Positions 9,986 through 18,281 of a DNA stretch of 64,000 nt are shown piece after piece. Every line of letters begins with the position of its first letter. The first letter of the stretch is position 1. Location of the stretch: positions 805,883 through 869,882 of the forward strand of contig NZ_FNVQ01000002.1 in NCBI RefSeq assembly GCF_900108065.1. Direction: 5' to 3'. Source of the DNA: Marinobacterium lutimaris (lineage in GTDB: Bacteria > Pseudomonadota > Gammaproteobacteria > Pseudomonadales > Balneatricaceae). The notes under the pieces are model-generated. The model did not search any database. It saw nothing but the letters and a program-made list of their open reading frames with translations, and was not told the origin of the DNA. The position numbers and the translations under genes are program-made.

Positions 9986-10026
9986 CCCACTATAAGAAAC
10001 AAGCTAGCCAGTAACGGGATAACAGA

Positions 10027-10320
10027 ATGAACGAAGCAAAACGTACCGAAATCGAAGCCGCCGTATTCCGCCGCCTGCTGCAGCACCTGGATGAGCGCAA
10101 GGATGTACAGAACATCGACCTGATGAACCTGGCCGGATTCTGCCGCAACTGCCTGTCCAAGTGGTACTCCGCCGCTGCCGAGGAGCGCGGTGAATCAGTG
10201 GACTACGAGCAGGCCCGCGAACTGGTGTATGGCGAGCCGTACAGCGACTGGAAGAAGAAATATCAGCAGGAGGCAACCGCAGAACAGCTGGCTGCCTTCG
10301 AGAAAAGCCAGGAGAAATGA
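10027..10320 (+). CDS. DUF1244 family protein
   Basis: A 97-residue soluble protein with the DUF1244 pattern: an N-terminal helix AAVFRRLLQHL, then NLAGFCRNCLSKWY with a CxxC pair, then YGEPYSDWKKKYQ. The family is small, conserved in proteobacteria and has no established function. The CxxC pair could bind a metal or be redox-active, but that is inference. It follows glnD by 41 bp and may be co-transcribed. Confidence 0.8.
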   Translation: MNEAKRTEIEAAVFRRLLQHLDERKDVQNIDLMNLAGFCRNCLSKWYSAAAEERGESVDYEQARELVYGEPYSDWKKKYQQEATAEQLAAFEKSQEK

Positions 10321-10337
10321 ATCAGGAAAGGTAAGCC

Positions 10338-10805
10338 TTACTCGGCGGCGCGTACCCAGGCGCGCTGCACCTGGTTCATATCCACCTCAAGCACCGTGGC
10401 GTAGGTATCATCCTGTACCGGGTAGGATTTCACCACCCGGGCGCCACGCACGATGCCCGCCACCGCGGTTTTAAAGCGGTCATTACTCACCACCATGTCG
10501 TTCACCTGGGTAGTGCCGTACAGGTACTGGCCATGAATCACGCCAGCCAGCTCCTGATAAGCGCGCAGCTTTGATGCCCGCATCGCCATCAGTACTTTCT
10601 GCTGTGGCGTTTGCCCTGGCTGCAGGCTGATCGGTGCGTAGCCGGTGGCACTGACCCAGTGTGGCTGGGCCGCCTTTTCGATCCGCGGCGTATGATCCAC
10701 ATCCGGCATCGCATCCACCGTATCGGAGAAGCCCTGGGCGATGGTTTCGCAGCCACTCAGCAGCACCACGGTGCACAGAGCGAATAGGATATTGAGTCTC
10801 TTCAC
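10338..10805 (-). CDS. flgP: LPP20-family flagellar lipoprotein FlgP
   Basis: A 155-residue lipoprotein with signal peptide and lipobox LLSGC near residue 19. The C-terminal LPP20 domain includes AMRASKLRAYQELAGVIHG. In Vibrio, FlgP forms the outer-membrane-associated ring of the polar flagellar basal body. The start is a GTG at 10805 with AGGA upstream. It lies 19 bp after flgO, and flgT diverges next to them. That three-gene set makes FlgP a better call than an unspecified LPP20 protein. Confidence 0.82.
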   Translation of the reverse strand: MKRLNILFALCTVVLLSGCETIAQGFSDTVDAMPDVDHTPRIEKAAQPHWVSATGYAPISLQPGQTPQQKVLMAMRASKLRAYQELAGVIHGQYLYGTTQVNDMVVSNDRFKTAVAGIVRGARVVKSYPVQDDTYATVLEVDMNQVQRAWVRAAE

Positions 10806-10824
10806 GGTTCGGTTCCTGCCTGGC

Positions 10825-11550
10825 TCAGCGGTCTAGGCCCACCGGGCCCTGTCTGTTTTCGATAATCATACCGGATTGCAACGCCTGCAGCGGGTCATAG
10901 CCGGGCCACTGCCCTTCCAGCCGTTCGTTGGAGATATGGGTCTGCCCCGAGGCGAGCACCTGCCGCGTCGTGGTATCCAGAACCCTCGCGTTGATGACCA
11001 GACCATTTGGCTGGCGCGCATAGGTGCCTGTGAGTACAAAGTAGATCCGATGCGAGTGCCGCAACAGCGACAGCGATGCCGGGTCCAGCTCCGGCTTGGC
11101 GGTGGTGGTCAGGCTGACGGCGCGATAATCCACCAGGTTGTAGCCCAGGTGCTCCATCTGAAAGATGAAGCTGTCGCTGAGACGCTCCCCCATCGGCCCC
11201 ACCTGGTCGCGCTGCATCAGGTTATGAAATTTGAGTACCGCCATCGGCAGCCGCCGGATACGGTTTTCATCCAGCCCCGATACCAGTTGCCCCGCCATCT
11301 GCTGCACTGCTTCACTGACCGGATCCATCGCGCCATCGGCCTCGCCGACCTGGGCCAGCGCCGCCGTACGTCCTACACGACCACTTTCGGCACCGGGATT
11401 GACCACCGATTCAATCTGGGACAAAGCCTCGGGACCAAAGCGCTCCACCTGCACAGGCTCCAGCGCGCCTTCCTGCGATGCGCAGCCCGCAAGCAGAGTC
11501 AGCATCAATGCTGCTGTTGCACCTGTCACCCTGTTTATCGGCGAGATCAT
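10825..11550 (-). CDS. flgO: FlgO-family flagellar outer membrane lipoprotein
   Basis: A 241-residue lipoprotein with signal peptide and lipobox LLAGC. The FlgO domain covers about residues 85-230 and includes the stretch with LGYNLVDYRAV and the segment IYFVLTGTY. FlgO is needed for normal flagellar stability and motility in Vibrio. The frame is open to 11664, but the ATG at 11550 gives a proper signal peptide and has GGAAAGG upstream, so I use it. Upstream of flgP and divergent from flgT, with 149 bp between the starts. Confidence 0.8.
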   Translation of the reverse strand: MISPINRVTGATAALMLTLLAGCASQEGALEPVQVERFGPEALSQIESVVNPGAESGRVGRTAALAQVGEADGAMDPVSEAVQQMAGQLVSGLDENRIRRLPMAVLKFHNLMQRDQVGPMGERLSDSFIFQMEHLGYNLVDYRAVSLTTTAKPELDPASLSLLRHSHRIYFVLTGTYARQPNGLVINARVLDTTTRQVLASGQTHISNERLEGQWPGYDPLQALQSGMIIENRQGPVGLDR

Positions 11551-11699
11551 CGGCGAGTTACCTTTCCTGTTTAAACCCTTGCTCTTCGCGCCCGCGCTCT
11601 TAACACGCTCAGCCCGGGGGCGCGACATTCCTATCCGAAACAGCTCTATGCTACATTCTCGCAAGTCCTGTCACTACTTGTATCGGTCAGCCTCGGTCT

Positions 11700-12914
11700 A
11701 TGTTGAGTATTCTTCGCCATCTGCTGGTTCTTATGACACTGGCCATCGCCCTGCCTGCCCAGGCCATCCCGGTCGAAGCCGAAGGGCGCGCCCTGGTGGT
11801 CAACGGCGATATCACTTCGGCCCGCAAACAGGCGATCGCCGATGCCCGCCAGGCGGCGTCTCTGCAGGCGGCAGCCTATATCTCCACCACCCAGGAGATC
11901 CGCGATGGCGTGCTTGAAATTGACGACATGAAGCTCCAGACCTTCGGCACGGTCAGCAACGTGGAGGTGCTGGATGAGCGGATCGAGAACAAGATGCTGA
12001 TCGTGCGAATCAGCGCCGATGTGATGGAAAACGCTTCCTGCCCTTCACCCGGCGCCCTCGATCATCGCAAGCGCGTGGCACTGACCCTGTTCCCTCTCAG
12101 CGAGCCTCGCCAGGCCAGTACCGGAGCCCTTGGCGAGATCCAGTCACGCCTGCCAAGCCTGCTCGCCCAGGGACTGCAGCAGAGCAGCGCCATCGAACCG
12201 CTGGACTTCAGCCGCAGCAACCTGATCAGGGACGTAGCCACCGCCCCGACCAATCAGCTGCCCGACGGTGGCCTCAGCAATGCACTGCAGAGCAGCGGCG
12301 AACCACTCAAGGCTCAGTTCATTATCTCCGGCGTAATCCGCGATATGTCGATGCGTACGCCGGTGGGTCCGTCCGAGCCCAATATTATCGTCGACCTGTA
12401 TAACGAAGCCGACTACAAGGCCAAACGCCACCTGCGCAACCTGGCACTGGAGCTGTTTATCTATGACGGGCTCAGCGGCCAGCTGCTCGATCGCAGGCTG
12501 TTCACCACTCAGGGCCGCTGGACCCGCCCGCGTGAAGAGCGCACAGGTTTTGCCAGCGCCGCGTTCTGGCAGCAGGATTACGGCCAGCAGGTTCAGGCGC
12601 TGATAGCCGACACCTCCAACTGGCTGGATGAACGCCTGCGCTGCGAGCCGCTGGCAGCCCGCATCAGCCGTACCAGTGGCGACCAGATCTGGATCGAGGC
12701 CGGCAGCACCCAGGGCGTCGAAAAAGACGATAACTTCACGATACTGCGCCGGATGACCTTCTACGACGATCAGATGCGTACCTACTCGGAGCTAAACGAC
12801 ACTCAGGTCACGCTGAAAATCGAGTCGGTGCAGCCCGGTTTCGCTCGCGGTCGTATCGTCGGCGACAGCCTCAGCCACAACATCCAGAGTGACGATATTG
12901 CTGTACTGAGGTAG
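11700..12914 (+). CDS. flgT: Flagellar assembly protein FlgT (H-ring)
   Basis: A 404-residue periplasmic protein with a signal peptide ending near LPAQA at about residue 22. An N-terminal domain (ADARQAASLQAAAYIS) resembles the FlgT N domain. A middle domain rich in beta structure and a C-terminal domain (KDDNFTILRR) follow. FlgT forms the H-ring around the LP ring of Na+-driven polar flagella and helps MotX/MotY assemble. Homology call is from pattern recognition; the flgO/flgP neighbours support it. Confidence 0.8.
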   Translation: MLSILRHLLVLMTLAIALPAQAIPVEAEGRALVVNGDITSARKQAIADARQAASLQAAAYISTTQEIRDGVLEIDDMKLQTFGTVSNVEVLDERIENKMLIVRISADVMENASCPSPGALDHRKRVALTLFPLSEPRQASTGALGEIQSRLPSLLAQGLQQSSAIEPLDFSRSNLIRDVATAPTNQLPDGGLSNALQSSGEPLKAQFIISGVIRDMSMRTPVGPSEPNIIVDLYNEADYKAKRHLRNLALELFIYDGLSGQLLDRRLFTTQGRWTRPREERTGFASAAFWQQDYGQQVQALIADTSNWLDERLRCEPLAARISRTSGDQIWIEAGSTQGVEKDDNFTILRRMTFYDDQMRTYSELNDTQVTLKIESVQPGFARGRIVGDSLSHNIQSDDIAVLR

Positions 12915-12998
12915 TGCAGAGACAGTTCAACAATAGTCAGGATATGAACAGGCGAGGCAGAGACGCTATATACTTGTTCACAGCATACTAGAACCCGA

Positions 12999-13027
12999 TT
13001 GACACCCGACCTCCCCCCTCTTAGTCT
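12999..13027 (+). promoter_or_regulatory. Sigma-70-type promoter of the zapB-like gene
   Basis: A perfect -35 TTGACA at 12999-13004, a 17-bp spacer, and a weaker -10 TAGTCT at 13022-13027. It ends 44 bp before the ATG of the coiled-coil gene at 13072. Confidence 0.6.
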
Positions 13028-13071
13028 GCGCTCCGGACTATTGCTGCGTGTTACTGATGGGAGTGTTTTTG

Positions 13072-13266
13072 ATGTCAAACGAGATCTTTTCCGAACTGGA
13101 AAACAAACTGGATTCTCTGATCGAGGAAGTGGAAACCCTGCGCCTGGAGATCAGCGAACTGCGCGAAGTGCGTGATGGCCTGAAAGCGGAGCAAAACGAG
13201 GCTGAAGATCGCCTGAAGAAACTGCTGGGCATGTTTGACCGGCTTGAGGAGAGCGCGGCCATTTAA
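13072..13266 (+). CDS. Small coiled-coil protein, ZapB-like
   Basis: A 64-residue, highly charged protein that is one continuous heptad-repeat coiled coil (FSELENKLDSLIEEVETLRL). It ends in RLKKLLGMFDRLEE, which resembles the C-terminus of E. coli ZapB, a Z-ring stabilising factor. The ATG at 13072 has GGGAG eight bases upstream; a GTG at 13048 lacks support. TIGR02449-type coiled-coil proteins are an alternative. A good promoter precedes it and a cyclase-like gene follows after 43 bp. Confidence 0.65.
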   Translation: MSNEIFSELENKLDSLIEEVETLRLEISELREVRDGLKAEQNEAEDRLKKLLGMFDRLEESAAI

Positions 13267-13309
13267 CGTGAGACGCCGACGACCCCGGCGTTCCAGGTGG
13301 GAGTTCACC

Positions 13310-14035
13310 ATGAAGGCAAGAACGCTGTTACTGTTGTCGGCCGACATTGCCGGCGCCACCGCCTACAAAGAGGCGCATAGCGCCGGCGACACCACACCGG
13401 AGTGGCTACTCCCTTTCACCGCTTTTTTCCGCGAAGCCCCCGCCGTACTGATGGGCAAGCTTGCCCTGGCCTTTATCGAATACGATGATCTACCCGCACT
13501 GCGCGTCTGGCGCGTCGCCGGCGACGAGATCATTTTCCTGGCAGAACCCCGCAACGCCGCGGAAGCGCTCGGCATCGTCGAGGCCTTTGCCGCCATGGTG
13601 GCGGACTACAATGCGCGCCTTGCCGATCTACACGGACTTTACCTGCGCGGCGGCGCCTGGGCCGCACCGATCGGCACGCAGAACATAGAGATAGAGATTC
13701 TTGAGATCCCCTCAGCTACCGAAGCCGGCGAGGCCTACAAGGAGTATGTGGGTCCAGATGTGGACAGCGGTTTTCGCCTGCTGAAAAACGCCCCCAACGG
13801 CCATATCGTGCTGTCACTGAAACTGGCGGCGGCACTGGCGGCGGGCGGCTGCCTCGGGCAGCTCTGCATCGGTCATGTGGATAACCAGCCCCTGAGGGGA
13901 CTGTTCGGCGGTAAGCCCTACCCTATTCTGATTGCGGGCAAGGGAACACTGGACTGCGGCGCATTGATCGCGTTGGAGGAAAACTTTATTGCAACCTTCG
14001 CACGCCGCCCCCAGGTGCTTCGCTTCAGCAGCTAG
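13310..14035 (+). CDS. Class III nucleotide cyclase-like protein, function unknown
   Basis: A 241-residue soluble protein whose motif order resembles the catalytic domain of class III adenylyl/guanylyl cyclases. SADIAGATAYKE (Asp12) sits where the first metal Asp lies, and WRVAGDEIIF (Asp72) matches the second metal Asp. GPDVDSGFRLLKN (Asp152, Arg156) corresponds to the G-x-x-V-N-x-x-x-R segment with Asp in place of Asn. No other domain is visible. It may be an active cyclase of unusual type or a degenerate nucleotide sensor. The ATG at 13310 has GGTGGGAG upstream. Confidence 0.5.
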   Translation: MKARTLLLLSADIAGATAYKEAHSAGDTTPEWLLPFTAFFREAPAVLMGKLALAFIEYDDLPALRVWRVAGDEIIFLAEPRNAAEALGIVEAFAAMVADYNARLADLHGLYLRGGAWAAPIGTQNIEIEILEIPSATEAGEAYKEYVGPDVDSGFRLLKNAPNGHIVLSLKLAAALAAGGCLGQLCIGHVDNQPLRGLFGGKPYPILIAGKGTLDCGALIALEENFIATFARRPQVLRFSS

Positions 14036-14072
14036 CTTTAGCGGCTGACTTTTACACCCAAGGGCGATCGTT

Positions 14073-14098
14073 CAGCACTCATCGGGCGATGAGTGCTG
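14073..14098. terminator. Hairpin between convergent genes
   Basis: Twelve-base complementary arms (14073-14084 and 14087-14098) separated by two bases, between the converging cyclase-like gene and the OmpA lipoprotein gene. No T-tract follows on either strand, so its efficiency as a terminator is uncertain. Confidence 0.5.
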
Positions 14099-14106
14099 TC
14101 TCTGCA

Positions 14107-14760
14107 TCAGCGCTGGGTACCGCGGATACGCACTTCAACACGACGGTTGATGGCACGGCCGGATGCACTGCCGTTGTCTGCGATCGGGTTACGCTCACCG
14201 TAACCACGCGCATTCAGACGCAGTCGATCCACGCCCACTGACATCAGGTACTGCGCCACAGATTCGGCACGACGCTCTGACAGCTGCTGGTTGTAGTCTG
14301 CACTACCGGTGGAATCGGTATAGCCTTCCACATCCACCTGGGTCTTGTTGAACTTCATCAACACCTTGGCCACGGAGTCCAGCACCGGGTAGAAACCGGA
14401 ATCGATCCGCGTGCTGTCGGTAGCAAAGGTAATATTGCCAGGCATCACCAGGCGGATATCGTCGCCCATACGCTCAACCCTTACGCCTGTGCCTTCAAGT
14501 TCCTGGCGCAGACGCATCTCCTGCTGGTCCTGGTAATAACCGATGCCGCCGCCAATGGCCGTACCAAGCGCTGCGCCCGCGAGCGCACCTTCACTGTCAT
14601 CAGCGATCACCGCGCCCAGTATCGCTCCACCCAGGGCGCCAATACCGGCTCCCTTGGTGGCCTGAGAAGTCTTGCTCTCCTGGGTGTAGGGGTCCAGCGT
14701 GGTGCACCCTCCCAGCAGGGCAAGAGACAGGATCGATACCGCAGTTGCTTTATAAATCAT
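14107..14760 (-). CDS. OmpA-family lipoprotein with glycine zipper (YiaD-like)
   Basis: A 217-residue envelope protein. It has a signal peptide with lipobox LLGGC near residue 19, a glycine-zipper region (AGIGALGGAILGAVIAD, about residues 38-75), and a C-terminal OmpA peptidoglycan-binding domain. That domain carries VEGYTDSTGSADYNQQLSERRA and the final RAINRRVEVRI. It probably anchors the outer membrane to peptidoglycan. Similar in layout to E. coli YiaD. Confidence 0.88.
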   Translation of the reverse strand: MIYKATAVSILSLALLGGCTTLDPYTQESKTSQATKGAGIGALGGAILGAVIADDSEGALAGAALGTAIGGGIGYYQDQQEMRLRQELEGTGVRVERMGDDIRLVMPGNITFATDSTRIDSGFYPVLDSVAKVLMKFNKTQVDVEGYTDSTGSADYNQQLSERRAESVAQYLMSVGVDRLRLNARGYGERNPIADNGSASGRAINRRVEVRIRGTQR

Positions 14761-15074
14761 TGTATTGCTCCTACAGTCATTCCAGAAAACATCCTGTTGC
14801 AGACCGGTAAACGTCCGTGCGGTTCCTTCCGCTGCCTAACATTCAAACACTAATTTAACTTCCAATTCTATTTAGCCCAGCATAGCTTAACGGCGCATGA
14901 AAAAAGTGAACAACCCGACAAACAAACACAAGCTATACCGAAGTTGCAGGCTCTCTCGCCCCAGACTGGCCCAAAGCGCACCCGTGTGCACTGGCCTAGA
15001 GCCTTGAGTCCCGATAAAATATCCACAGACTTAATTAGTATTATTCTATCGCGTGACAGCCCGAGGAGTTCCCC
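14761..15074. other. Intergenic region upstream of fabY and the OmpA lipoprotein
   Basis: 314 bp between divergent genes with no coding potential that I can support. It becomes AT-rich around 15010-15050, where a TATTAT-like -10 for fabY is possible but lacks a convincing -35. GAGGAG at 15063-15068 is the ribosome binding site for the TTG start of fabY. Confidence 0.5.
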
Positions 15075-16985
15075 TTGCCCCATCTTCCCGTCATAGTCGG
15101 CTTCGGTGGTATCAGCCCGGCCGGAAGAGCGTCTTTCCATCATGGCTATCGCCGCCTGATCATGGACAAGCTCGACCCTGAGACGCGACAGGAAACGGTC
15201 ATCGGCCTCGCCACACTGATGGGCCTGGCCAGTTTCGAGGACGGCAGTTACCTCAACGCCGACGGCCAGCGGGTCAGCGAAGCTGAGCTGGCGAAAGCGG
15301 TGGAACCGGCCGTGATGGACAACACCCTGATCCGTCGCATCCACCCCGACTGGTTTGACGTCAACGCGGTCACTTTCAACCGCCCCGCCGATATCCGCGG
15401 CGAAGACGATGTCCTGACGTTCCAGCTGCGCCGCCGCCACCTGCCCGCCACCCTGCCAGATAACTGGGAGGTCACCGAGCTTGAAGGCGGCCAGGCACAG
15501 GTCCGTGTCAGCGGTCAGTGCAGCCTGATCTTCCCCGACACCCGCGAGGCCCAGGTACAGAGCGCCGGCATGCTGCCGACCGGTTTTCATCCGGGCACCC
15601 TGTACCAGTCACGCAACCATCCGCGCGGACTGCAGATGGCCGTCTACGCCGCATCCGATGCGCTGAGTTCAGTGGGTATCGGCTTTGAAGAGATCATGAG
15701 CCACCTGGCTCCGGATCAGGTCGCAGTGTTCGCCAGCAACTCCATCGGCCAGATGGACGACCTCGGCTTCGGCGGCCTGACCAAATTCCCGGGCCTGGGC
15801 AAACGCACCACCTCCAAGCAGATGCCGCTGGGCTATGCCCAGATGCCTGCCGACTTTATCAACGCTTACCTGCTGGGCAACGTGGGCACCACCGGCGGTG
15901 CGCTCGGCGCCTGCGCCACCTTCCTCTACAACCTGAAGAACGGTGTCGAGGCGATCCGCAGCGGCCAGTGCAAGCTGGCGATGATCGGCGGATCCGATGC
16001 GCCGGTAACCCCGGAGATCATCGAAGGCTTCCGCGCCATGGGCGCACTGGCGGAAGATCGTCAGCTGGCGGCTCTTGATGGTCTCGACCAGCTCAGCGAA
16101 GAACATTACCGCCTGGCCTGCCGCCCGTTCGGCGAGAACTGCGGTTTCACCATCGGCGAATCCAGCCAGTTTCTGGTGTTGATGAGCGACGATCTGGCGC
16201 TGGAGCTCGGCGCCGATATCCACGGCTGCGTGCCGGACGTTTACGTCCATGCCGACGGCCACAAGAAGTCGATCTCCGCACCCGGCATCGGCAACTACAT
16301 GACGCTGGGCAAATCTGCATCGCTGATTCGCAGCATGCTCGGCGAAGACTCCCTGCGCCAGCGCAGCTATGTGCAGGCCCACGGCACCAGCACGCCGCAG
16401 AACCGGGTCACCGAATCCCACGTGATCAATGAAATCGCCCAGGCGTTCGATATCTCCGACTGGACGGTATCCGCGGTCAAGGCGTTTATCGGTCACTCCC
16501 AGGGCACCGCCGGCGGCGACCAGATCGCCACGGCGCTGGGCCTCTGGCGCTATGGCATCATTCCGGGCCTGACCACCACCAAGGCGATCGCCGAGGATGT
16601 GCATCAGACACGCCTGCACATTCCGCTGCAGCATCTGGAGAGCGGCAGCGACAGCATGGATTCCGTGCTGATCAACGCCAAGGGGTTTGGCGGCAACAAC
16701 GCCACGGCCACCCTGTTCTCGCCGCAGATCACCGAGCAGCTGCTGACCCGCCGTCACGGCGAAAGCGCCATGACCGACTGGCGCAAACGCCGCGAGGAAA
16801 CCCGCGAAAAAGCGGCAGAGTACGATCTGAACGCCACACGCGGCCTGGTTCGCCCAACCTACCTTTACGATCACCAGGTGCTCACCGGCGAAGACCTGAA
16901 GATCAGTGAACATCAAATCGAGCTGCCGGGTTACAGCAACCCGATCAGCCTGGATATGGATAACCCTTACAAGGACTTGAGCTGA
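15075..16985 (+). CDS. fabY: FabY-type beta-ketoacyl-ACP synthase
   Basis: Long KAS-fold condensing enzyme of 636 residues. In P. aeruginosa, FabY (about 634 aa) starts fatty acid synthesis from acetyl-CoA and malonyl-ACP in place of FabH. Active-site Cys lies in ALGACATFLYN (about 280), first His in QAHGTSTPQN (about 436), and Lys and second His in VKAFIGHSQGTAGG (about 469-474); GFGGNNATA closes the domain. The TTG start is supported by GAGGAG six bases upstream and by the recalled FabY N-terminus (LPVIVGFGG). The stop overlaps the next ATG by one base. Confidence 0.85.
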   Translation: MPHLPVIVGFGGISPAGRASFHHGYRRLIMDKLDPETRQETVIGLATLMGLASFEDGSYLNADGQRVSEAELAKAVEPAVMDNTLIRRIHPDWFDVNAVTFNRPADIRGEDDVLTFQLRRRHLPATLPDNWEVTELEGGQAQVRVSGQCSLIFPDTREAQVQSAGMLPTGFHPGTLYQSRNHPRGLQMAVYAASDALSSVGIGFEEIMSHLAPDQVAVFASNSIGQMDDLGFGGLTKFPGLGKRTTSKQMPLGYAQMPADFINAYLLGNVGTTGGALGACATFLYNLKNGVEAIRSGQCKLAMIGGSDAPVTPEIIEGFRAMGALAEDRQLAALDGLDQLSEEHYRLACRPFGENCGFTIGESSQFLVLMSDDLALELGADIHGCVPDVYVHADGHKKSISAPGIGNYMTLGKSASLIRSMLGEDSLRQRSYVQAHGTSTPQNRVTESHVINEIAQAFDISDWTVSAVKAFIGHSQGTAGGDQIATALGLWRYGIIPGLTTTKAIAEDVHQTRLHIPLQHLESGSDSMDSVLINAKGFGGNNATATLFSPQITEQLLTRRHGESAMTDWRKRREETREKAAEYDLNATRGLVRPTYLYDHQVLTGEDLKISEHQIELPGYSNPISLDMDNPYKDLS

Positions 16986-17398
16986 TGCGCATCGGAAGCA
17001 AGACAAGAACCGCACTGACGGCAGGCCTGATCACTCTTTCACTGGCCGGCTGCGGTGGGGATTTCCTCAAGCAGGACCCGACCGTGGATCAGTTTTACAC
17101 CCTGGACAGCGAAAAGCTGATGCTCTGCCGTGGCCTGACACGCGAATGCCGCGACCTGATTCCGATCGCCTCGGCCCAGCATCTGGCCCCAAAAATCGAG
17201 CGCGCCTACGGCACTGACCTCAAGGGCCCGAACTATCCGCTCAACCTGACCCGGATGATGATCAATCCGCCGGATGGCAGCTACAAGGCCTCACCGGTGG
17301 ATGAAAACGGCCGTTATATTCGCCTGCCGATTAACGAGCAGACCGACCTGGTCTGGGACGTACTGCAAGAAGCTCACGACTCGATCTACGAAGACTGA
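16985..17398 (+). CDS. Small lipoprotein of unknown function
   Basis: A 137-residue protein with a signal peptide and lipobox LSLAGC near residue 23. The mature part is soluble with two Cys in LCRGLTRECRDL. I do not recognise a family. Its ATG overlaps the fabY stop (TGATG), so it is translated with fabY and may work in lipid or envelope biogenesis; that is context only. Confidence 0.7.
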   Translation: MRIGSKTRTALTAGLITLSLAGCGGDFLKQDPTVDQFYTLDSEKLMLCRGLTRECRDLIPIASAQHLAPKIERAYGTDLKGPNYPLNLTRMMINPPDGSYKASPVDENGRYIRLPINEQTDLVWDVLQEAHDSIYED

Positions 17399-17416
17399 GG
17401 ACCAAGTCACACGGGC

Positions 17417-18208
17417 TCAACGCTTGGGCTCAAGCAGCTCAAGCAGCTCAAGCACTGTGCGGGAGGTGGTTTCAGCCACCTCCTCCACAGAGATCCCGCG
17501 CAGCTGAGCGATAATCCCTGCCACATCCGCCACCCGCATCGGTTCATTGGGCGCATCGCGCCAGTCACTCAGCGCCATATCGGGTGCATCGGTTTCCAGC
17601 ACTATTGAGGTCAAAGGCAATTCAGCGGCCAGACGGCGCAGTTTGGTGGCCCGGCTGTAGCTGATCGCACCGCCGAAACCGAGCTTGAAGCCCAGTTTCA
17701 GGTACTCCTGCGCCTGCTGTTCACTACCGGAGAAGGCATGAACAATGCCCGCCCGCGGTAACGCGAAACGGCGCAGCTGTTTCAGCATCTGATCATGCGC
17801 CTTGCGCACATGCAGCAGCACCGGCAGGTTGGCGGCTTTAGCGATCTTCAGCTGGGCTACCAGCAGTTCGGTCTGCGCCTCGGGGTCGAAACCGTCGATT
17901 TGGAAATCCAGGCCGATCTCACCGATCGCCACCAGCGCTTCACGGTGCGATTCAACTTCGCTGGCCAGGCGCTCGATATCCACCGGGCGATGCTGGTCCA
18001 TAAAGCAGGGATGCAGCCCCAGCGCGGGATAGAGCGAGACGCCTTCAGCACCCCTGGTACTGAGATCAAGGCAGCGCTGCCAATGTTCAGCGGTGACGCC
18101 GGGTACGACTATGGCACCGATGCCTGCCTGCCGGGCAGACTCGACCACCTGCTCGCGACGGGCGTCGAAAACGGGAAAATCCAGGTGGCAGTGAGAATCG
18201 ATCAGCAT
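17417..18208 (-). CDS. yjjV: TatD-family metal-dependent hydrolase (YjjV-like)
   Basis: A 263-residue TIM-barrel hydrolase. Metal ligands are SHCHLDFP at residues 5-12, GEIGLDFQIDG (Glu), LHVRKAHD (His), VHAFSGS (His) and LETDAPDMA (Asp). The sequence is closer to YjjV than to TatD itself. The family includes DNases, but the substrate here is unproven. The C-terminus ELLELLEPKR is encoded by three copies of a 9-bp repeat (17426-17455). Convergent with the lipoprotein gene. Confidence 0.85.
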   Translation of the reverse strand: MLIDSHCHLDFPVFDARREQVVESARQAGIGAIVVPGVTAEHWQRCLDLSTRGAEGVSLYPALGLHPCFMDQHRPVDIERLASEVESHREALVAIGEIGLDFQIDGFDPEAQTELLVAQLKIAKAANLPVLLHVRKAHDQMLKQLRRFALPRAGIVHAFSGSEQQAQEYLKLGFKLGFGGAISYSRATKLRRLAAELPLTSIVLETDAPDMALSDWRDAPNEPMRVADVAGIIAQLRGISVEEVAETTSRTVLELLELLEPKR

Positions 18209-18237
18209 GGACCGCAGTATGGCACAGATGGAGATGC

Positions 18238-18260
18238 GGGCCGTCCAGAAAAGACGGCCC
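18238..18260. terminator. Hairpin downstream of prfC
   Basis: GGGCCGTC (18238-18245) and GACGGCCC (18253-18260) with a 7-base loop, just after the prfC stop and upstream of yjjV. No strong T-tract on the minus strand, so it is a terminator candidate only. Confidence 0.5.
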
Positions 18261-18281
18261 GAGTGAAGGCAAAGAGCGGGA

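Noticed and set aside
14761..15074. Possible small gene or RNA upstream of fabY
   Set aside because: No ORF with a ribosome site, no strong hairpin-plus-T-tract and no recognised RNA motif on either strand.
15669..17015. 448-codon open frame on the minus strand opposite fabY
   Set aside because: Antisense shadow; fabY carries the intact Cys-His-His active site and a good ribosome binding site.
17426..17455. Three 9-bp direct repeats (GCTCAAGCA)
   Set aside because: They encode the repeated Leu/Glu tail of yjjV and look like simple coding slippage, not a regulatory iteron.
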